22,599 nucleotides of DNA, taken from assembly GCF_022376445.1 (NCBI RefSeq), contig NW_025955522.1, positions 1-22,599 on the forward strand. Direction: 5' to 3'. The position numbers were made by a program, and so were the translations under genes. Positions 18,201-22,599 of this stretch are shown one piece after another. The first letter of the stretch is position 1; each line of letters starts with the position of its first letter. The DNA comes from Fomitopsis serialis (Eukaryota > Basidiomycota > Agaricomycetes > Polyporales > Fomitopsidaceae). The notes below the pieces were generated by a model. That model was not told where the DNA came from. It saw nothing but the letters and a program-made list of their open reading frames with translations, and did no database searches.

Positions 18201-19747
18201 TCGGTAGTCAACAAGTGCGCCGGCCTTCAGTTGAGAGGGCCCTGCAGGCAAGCACCGTCGCGGGATGCGAGCCTTACTCGTACGCCAGGCGCGAGCGGTC
18301 TACGTCCTGCAGAGGCAGCCACTCGCAGCTCTAAGGTCGAGCAAGATGACGGCCGGGAAGCCTCTCCGCCCGATGCGCTGTTCCATCGCCGAACGTCATG
18401 CCTCCTGCAATGCGGCTCGAGGACCCCTCTTCCATGACCATGGGGAGCCATCCACAATGCATTCTTTAACAAGCTCAGGAGCAATTGCCTCCGTACCTTC
18501 GTACCCTCTGTTCCATTATTGCGGAAGAGCACCGTCCTTGGAGCGTGCGAAGTCCTTCAAACAAGCCTCTCGCAGACAAGTTTGGAGCACGACCGCCCGC
18601 GCATGCCTCTCTTGACGGGAAAGCGCCTCGGCGGACCTCGGGCGCAAAGCTCGGTCAATGGTCAGGTACTCCATCTCACGCGTCCGCTCCTTGCCCCAAT
18701 CCCGCCGCAAAGCACCCTCAGCAAAGCCACAACAGCTATGGCAGCAGCGTATTATGTCGGAACCATGCAGCAGTACGTCGTCGTCGAATTGGACCTACGT
18801 CCAGTGCAGGGAAGTCCTGCAGCTCGTCGACGCGCAGGGTGCCTTGGGCGGTGCTGGTGAGGGTGCTATATGTTGTGGGAGGTCGCTCAGGACTTCGGCA
18901 TGGGTGCGTGTTCTGACTGGCTCTATGATCGTGCCTTACTCATGCTTTCGTCTAGAGCGTCCTATCCGCAGTTACGAGCAGCTGGCTGATATCTGCACGC
19001 CTGGCACTCGACAAGATGCTGCTCAACTTCTTGGTCATCAAGAGGACACTGTTGTCGTCGCCCCTGAGCCGTTCGGTGAGTCATGAACCGTGTGCAACTG
19101 CTGGATAATCGCTGAACTGTCGTCTAGAACTTGCGGCAGCTCTCCGATCACAACGGATCCGTCCAGTACGAGTACAAGCGTGGCAATGGCAGAAGCGATG
19201 GATGGAATTGCGAGAGCACAGCCTATGGTTGTCGAAGCGGGAGGGTGTAAGTACACTATCCAGCGCACTTGGCCATTGCTTACTCTTTGTAGGGGAAAGA
19301 TTCACATCTGTGCTCGCTGAACACTTCGAGCCTTCTACATGATCGGCATACAAGGGTGCTAGACGAAGGGTTACTCCTGGCCGTGAAATCCACGGATAGT
19401 CTGACGTTCTTCGAGAACACTCGGACTACGTGCACGTCTTCCACTCGAACACTGGGCAGAAGGCAAGGCCTGGATAGAGAAGATCCTTCTCGCTCGTGTA
19501 AGTCTTATCCGATGTGTTACTCTTGTGAAACATATCATATGAATCTCTGTAGTCATACGTCCTCTACCAAGAGCGGAACGTCATCTCCACGTCTGCTGGA
19601 TCGGCATTGGCTCGGACGACCACCCGTGCTGGTCAACGACCCGCGCAAACGCTCGTCAACGTCGGTGCGCCAAAGGCAGAAGGTCCAACCGTGGCTCCTC
19701 TCGGGTTTGAGCCCGGATCTCTGCTGGCCAAGCGGCTACCGGTGTGA
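15257..19747 (+). CDS. Large disordered RA-PH domain scaffold protein, frame disrupted
   Basis: Probably a membrane-associated signalling adaptor: Ras-association-like domain, then pleckstrin homology (PH) domain, after a very long disordered region. N-terminal exons 15257-15502, 15544-15676 and 15724 onward carry APLLVEEVLWLYLAYLRNIP and then Ser/Pro/Asp-rich sequence (DLLDDDPFANLSPAP, RPSLPSLSSLARAHCPF, intron 16436-16488, VRKGRVGAQLPAEPWN). Around 16915-17060 the frame gives RYFNSELVASLDYDYSDAL. Next come TEYKLFDTDPSAAATADDI, a Gly-rich tract, and EEEETSSDEDDYRTA (17700). The RA-like part is EVLQLVDAQGALGG..LWEVAQDFGM, then intron 18904-18955 and ERPIRSYEQLADI. The PH part is GSVQYEYKRG..WQKRWMELREHSLWLSKREG, intron 19247-19292, then LAVKSTDSLTFFENT, ..IEKILLAR, intron 19498-19552, and SYVLYQERNVIS. 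It ends FEPGSLLAKRLPV. At least seven single-base gaps break the frame. Two adjacent genes cannot be excluded (a split anywhere in 16.5-17.4 kb). Confidence 0.68.
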
Positions 19748-20404
19748 TGTACATATTTTTATTAGTTCCCTCGTCCTTGTATGTGGATCTAGACACAGTT
19801 GTAGAGTCACTCATTTCCCACCGTCTGGATATTTAGCGCACACTACTACGCTCCTTGTAACATCTTCTCTCTTTGTATCATCGTTCCTACTTGCACACAG
19901 AATTGTAGACGACGGAAATTGTCAAGTCGGTTTGCAACGCGTTGCTGAGAATTGGCCGCTTCTTGGCCTTCAAACCTTCACGAATGAGGTGTTCAGTGGC
20001 ACCCGTTAAACGACCTAGTCATGATTGAGCTCATGTACTTACAGCGTGCGCGTGAGGTGTAAACTACCTTCATTGATGTGCCCAGATGTGGTGTCACATA
20101 CACGCTTGAATCAGACTCATTTGACGCGGCAGTGATTGTGCAACCGCGGGTCTACTTGACGGGCACTGAAGTACTGAAGTACTGACGCGGACGTGCGAAG
20201 GCTTCCGTCACCATCTCTCGATTGGGAAGGAAGCTGATTGAGCTAATGAGTGCATCTACATAGCTTGCCCGCGTATTGCGGTTGTTAGTATGATATTCAG
20301 CCAACTAAGTAAAGAGTGTTCAATGATATGTATTCAACACAAGCGATGATGCAACAACGGACAGAGCAATCGTGAAGGCGGCAACGCACAGGCCATAGAA
20401 TAAT
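19748..20404. other. Convergent spacer between RA-PH gene and POB3
   Basis: The 3' ends of two converging genes face each other across 657 bases. The sequence is A/T-richer than the genes and contains no motif-bearing open frame. A long plus-strand frame (to 20009) is read-through in a different frame from the RA-PH C-terminus and is not a gene. One small tandem repeat is listed separately. Confidence 0.55.
20165..20185. repeat. 8-base tandem repeat (ACTGAAGT x2.6)
   Basis: ACTGAAGT occurs twice head-to-tail followed by ACTGA, in the convergent spacer. It resembles a minor slippage repeat. Confidence 0.75.
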
Positions 20405-22576
20405 CTAATCTGACTTCTTCAACTTCTTCCTCGCCGGGCCCTCTTCACCGTCGTTGTGCTTCGGTTTTGGCTTTGGCTTCGGTTTTGGCTTTGACTTAGG
20501 CTCTTCGTCAATGTCCATGCGTCATCATCAGACTTCTTCTTTGGTTTCGGCTTAGGCCGCGGGGCAGCCTTCTTCGGCTTGTCCTCGTCCTCCGCATCGC
20601 TGTCGTCGGCCTTACTCTTCTTCGCAGGAGCTTTCTTCTTGGGGCCTTGCCTTTGCCCTTGCCCTTGACGAAGTCACGATCACCACTTGCGTCTGACGCG
20701 GTCTTTGCACCCTCGTCGTCTGATGAAGACGCTGTTGGTGACCCTGAGTCCGAGTCTGATGCATGGAAGTCCTCGTCTAAAACCCAGATGTCAGCTATGT
20801 AGACAGAACAAGTGACTAAACACAGTTTACCATCTTCACTGTCCTCATCGTCGTTGATCCCCGAGGCTTAGGTACCTCCTCACCGCTGCTCGCGACACTC
20901 TGCATCTCCTCGTCCTCATCATCCTCGCCCGCCATGATGAGCTCGCCCTCCATCATCTCATTCTTCACCTTCACCTTCTTCTCCTTGAGGTAAGCCTCCG
21001 TGCCCTCATGCTCCTCCTTGTTAATCGACGTGAATGTGTACTCCGGCCCGCTCTTCGTGACGATCTTCAGATCGAATGTCCGTGCGGCAGTAGCGCCCAG
21101 CCCGGCGCCGAGGCGGGAGAATACAACTTGGTGGATATCCGATAGCTCAATGAGCGTGGGCTGCTTGGACACGAAGAAAATGTATTTCTCGAGTAGGAAG
21201 AGATCCCCTTGCACGGCCTTCAGGTTGGCTTTGATGCCTGGATGACCAGCGTGGCTGGTAAAGCTACCCGCGCCGATAATCTTCTTGCCAGAAAGAGCAC
21301 GGAAGACACCTGATACTACCTCGAAGGTCGGGTCTTCGTATTCTTCTTGAGACGATCATACTGAGCGATTTCGTCTCTGTGAATTGTCAGTTAATGGCGA
21401 GTAATAAACTTTACATTCCAACATACTCGGTCATGTTGAGCTCAGCGGTGATCTCCTCTTCCCTGCTGAACTGCATAACGAGATATTGATATCTCGTTTG
21501 GCCCTGACGTATCGGAGTGCTGAGACTAAGCTGAATAATACTGAAGTTAGTAAGGCATAATGCATCACCCATAACCTACTCACGATGAACAGTACGTGCT
21601 GGTCGTCCTTGGGCAGAAGGAACAACCTCGAGATGCTCGTGTACATAATCTTGTAGTCGTATGTCTTACCCCGTAGCCGCAGGAAGTCGGGGAACATATC
21701 GACATCGTATCGACCTCGAGGTGTGAGGACGAGCACTTCCTCGAAGCTGAGAATGAGATCGCCAGCCACCTGTCCGATCTCCGCCTTCTCCTTAATCGCG
21801 TCATGGAAAGCCTGCGCGGCGCTGATCTCCTCTTCCTCGTCGTCGGACTTTTGTGAACCAGCGTCGGAGCCGCGTTCACGGTTCACAGTTCCAGGCACGT
21901 AGAACCGGATCTCAGCCATCTCGTCTGGGGCGCCCTTCGACTTTTTACTGCCGGATGGCGGGGCAAACTCGAGGGACACTTCCGTGCGACCGGCAATATT
22001 GGAGTTGGCGACTTCTGAGAGTGGCAGCTCGAATGAGGTCTTGTTCGAGACGAGAAAAGCGAGGTCCTGGCCTTGGAAGTTACGCAAGGGGTCAGATGAG
22101 ACTAGGATATGCGGACGCCACATGCTTACCCTGGAAGTCCGTGACGCCCCAGTTCCATCCCTTGAACGAAACCTCCTTCGTTTCCAGAGTAACACTGAAG
22201 TGTTGTTTCAATAGTTGTGCGAGTTTCTCATGGTCCTGAATTGGGTCAGTCATTAGGATAGCAAAAAGACGAGTAGTCGCGTACCTCACGTCCAAACCGT
22301 CGAACACTTCCCGCGACTATCCTTCAACCCCACTCGCAGCTGGTAATTTCGTGCAACCCTTAGCCATTGAGCCCACTTGATATCTCCTGAGGACATGGCG
22401 ACCATCTTCTCGCTCTCCTCCCCTTTCCAGGCCATCCCGCTGGCAGCGATACGGAACTCTGGTCACAAATCACACCGTTGAGTGCTCAACGTACAAGAGC
22501 GCGTCAAGGATCTGTAATACTCACTTCCGAGCTCGGGAGACAGTCCATGATAGATCCTGTCAAATTGCGTGGTCAT
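20405..22576 (-). CDS. POB3: FACT complex subunit Pob3 (SSRP1 homologue), about 613 aa, five apparent 1-base breaks
   Basis: Histone chaperone that with Spt16 reorganises nucleosomes in transcription and replication; nuclear. Seven exons: 22576-22525, 22458-22290, 22235-22130, 22071-21584, 21530-21427, 21376-20831 and 20776-20405, with introns of 50-66 bases. The start MTTQFDRIYHGLSPELG is the Pob3 N-terminus. KGWNWGVTDFQG, FLVSNKTSFELPLSEVANSN, the SSRP domain with SNIAGRTEVSLEF, RRFDVDMFP-like RYDVDMFPDFLRLRGKTYDY and LFLLPKDDQHVLF follow. The second tandem PH unit has GDLFLLEKYIFFVSKQPTLI, RTFDLKIVTKSGPEYTF and KEEHEGTEAYL. The tail is acidic (DEDEEMQSVASSGEE), then Lys/Pro-rich (KSKPKPKPKPKPKH) and ends ARKKLKKSD. 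No HMG box is present, as in yeast Pob3. Breaks equal to one missing base lie near 22318, 21343, 20860, 20643 and 20518, several in homopolymers. Allowing for all five makes the exon sum divisible by three. As Pob3 is normally essential, sequence error is the likely cause. Confidence 0.93.
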
Positions 22577-22599
22577 TTTGCGCCTTCGGTGCGCGGATA

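Noticed and set aside
17540..18214. 224-codon minus-strand open frame
   Set aside because: Also antisense to the RA-PH gene, Arg/Ala/Ser-rich with no motif; the plus strand carries the acidic EEEETSSDEDD segment in the expected position.
19356..20009. 217-codon plus-strand open frame extending past the RA-PH gene
   Set aside because: It starts in the PH exon, crosses an intron and continues into the spacer in a frame different from the SYVLYQERN...LLAKR ending.

Overview
This window looks like nuclear DNA of a basidiomycete fungus, most likely a wood-decay Agaricomycete. Every recognisable protein gene is split by many short introns (about 41-72 bases, mostly GT..AG with donors such as GTGCGT or GTGAGT). 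Genes sit on both strands with short spacers and there are no bacterial-style ribosome binding sites. The protein families also fit: LPQEVWDHI-type F-box proteins, a CYP63-like P450, and a FACT subunit Pob3 that lacks an HMG box.

Layout, left to right: an F-box protein (minus) diverges from a SYLF/Ysc84-type lipid-binding protein (plus). Next come a 13-exon membrane-anchored nucleotide pyrophosphatase/phosphodiesterase (minus), an intron-containing tRNA-Lys(CTT) (minus), a decayed dienelactone hydrolase (minus), a 15-exon cytochrome P450 (plus), a DCAF4-like WD40 protein (minus), and a poorly resolved 2.3-kb stretch. The right end holds a long disordered RA-PH scaffold protein (plus) facing POB3 (minus). 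This is ordinary mixed housekeeping and accessory content. I see no operon-like or cluster-like functional unit, no transposon and no CRISPR array.

The most striking global feature is technical or evolutionary. The first three protein genes read cleanly after splicing, but the P450, the DCAF4-like gene, the RA-PH gene and POB3 all contain breaks that correspond to single missing bases, often in or beside short homopolymers. POB3, expected to be single-copy and essential, would need five restored bases to read through. Base-deletion errors in the assembly are therefore more likely than four independent pseudogenes. The dienelactone hydrolase is different: it also lacks a middle section and a catalytic residue, so it looks truly degraded.

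Splice sites were assigned by eye from reading-frame continuity and remembered family motifs. No alignment, RNA evidence or database search was available. I did not find a convincing undescribed biological system here. The best leads are the microexons and GC donors in the phosphodiesterase, the RA-PH scaffold, and the unassigned spliced ORF near 13.4-13.9 kb.
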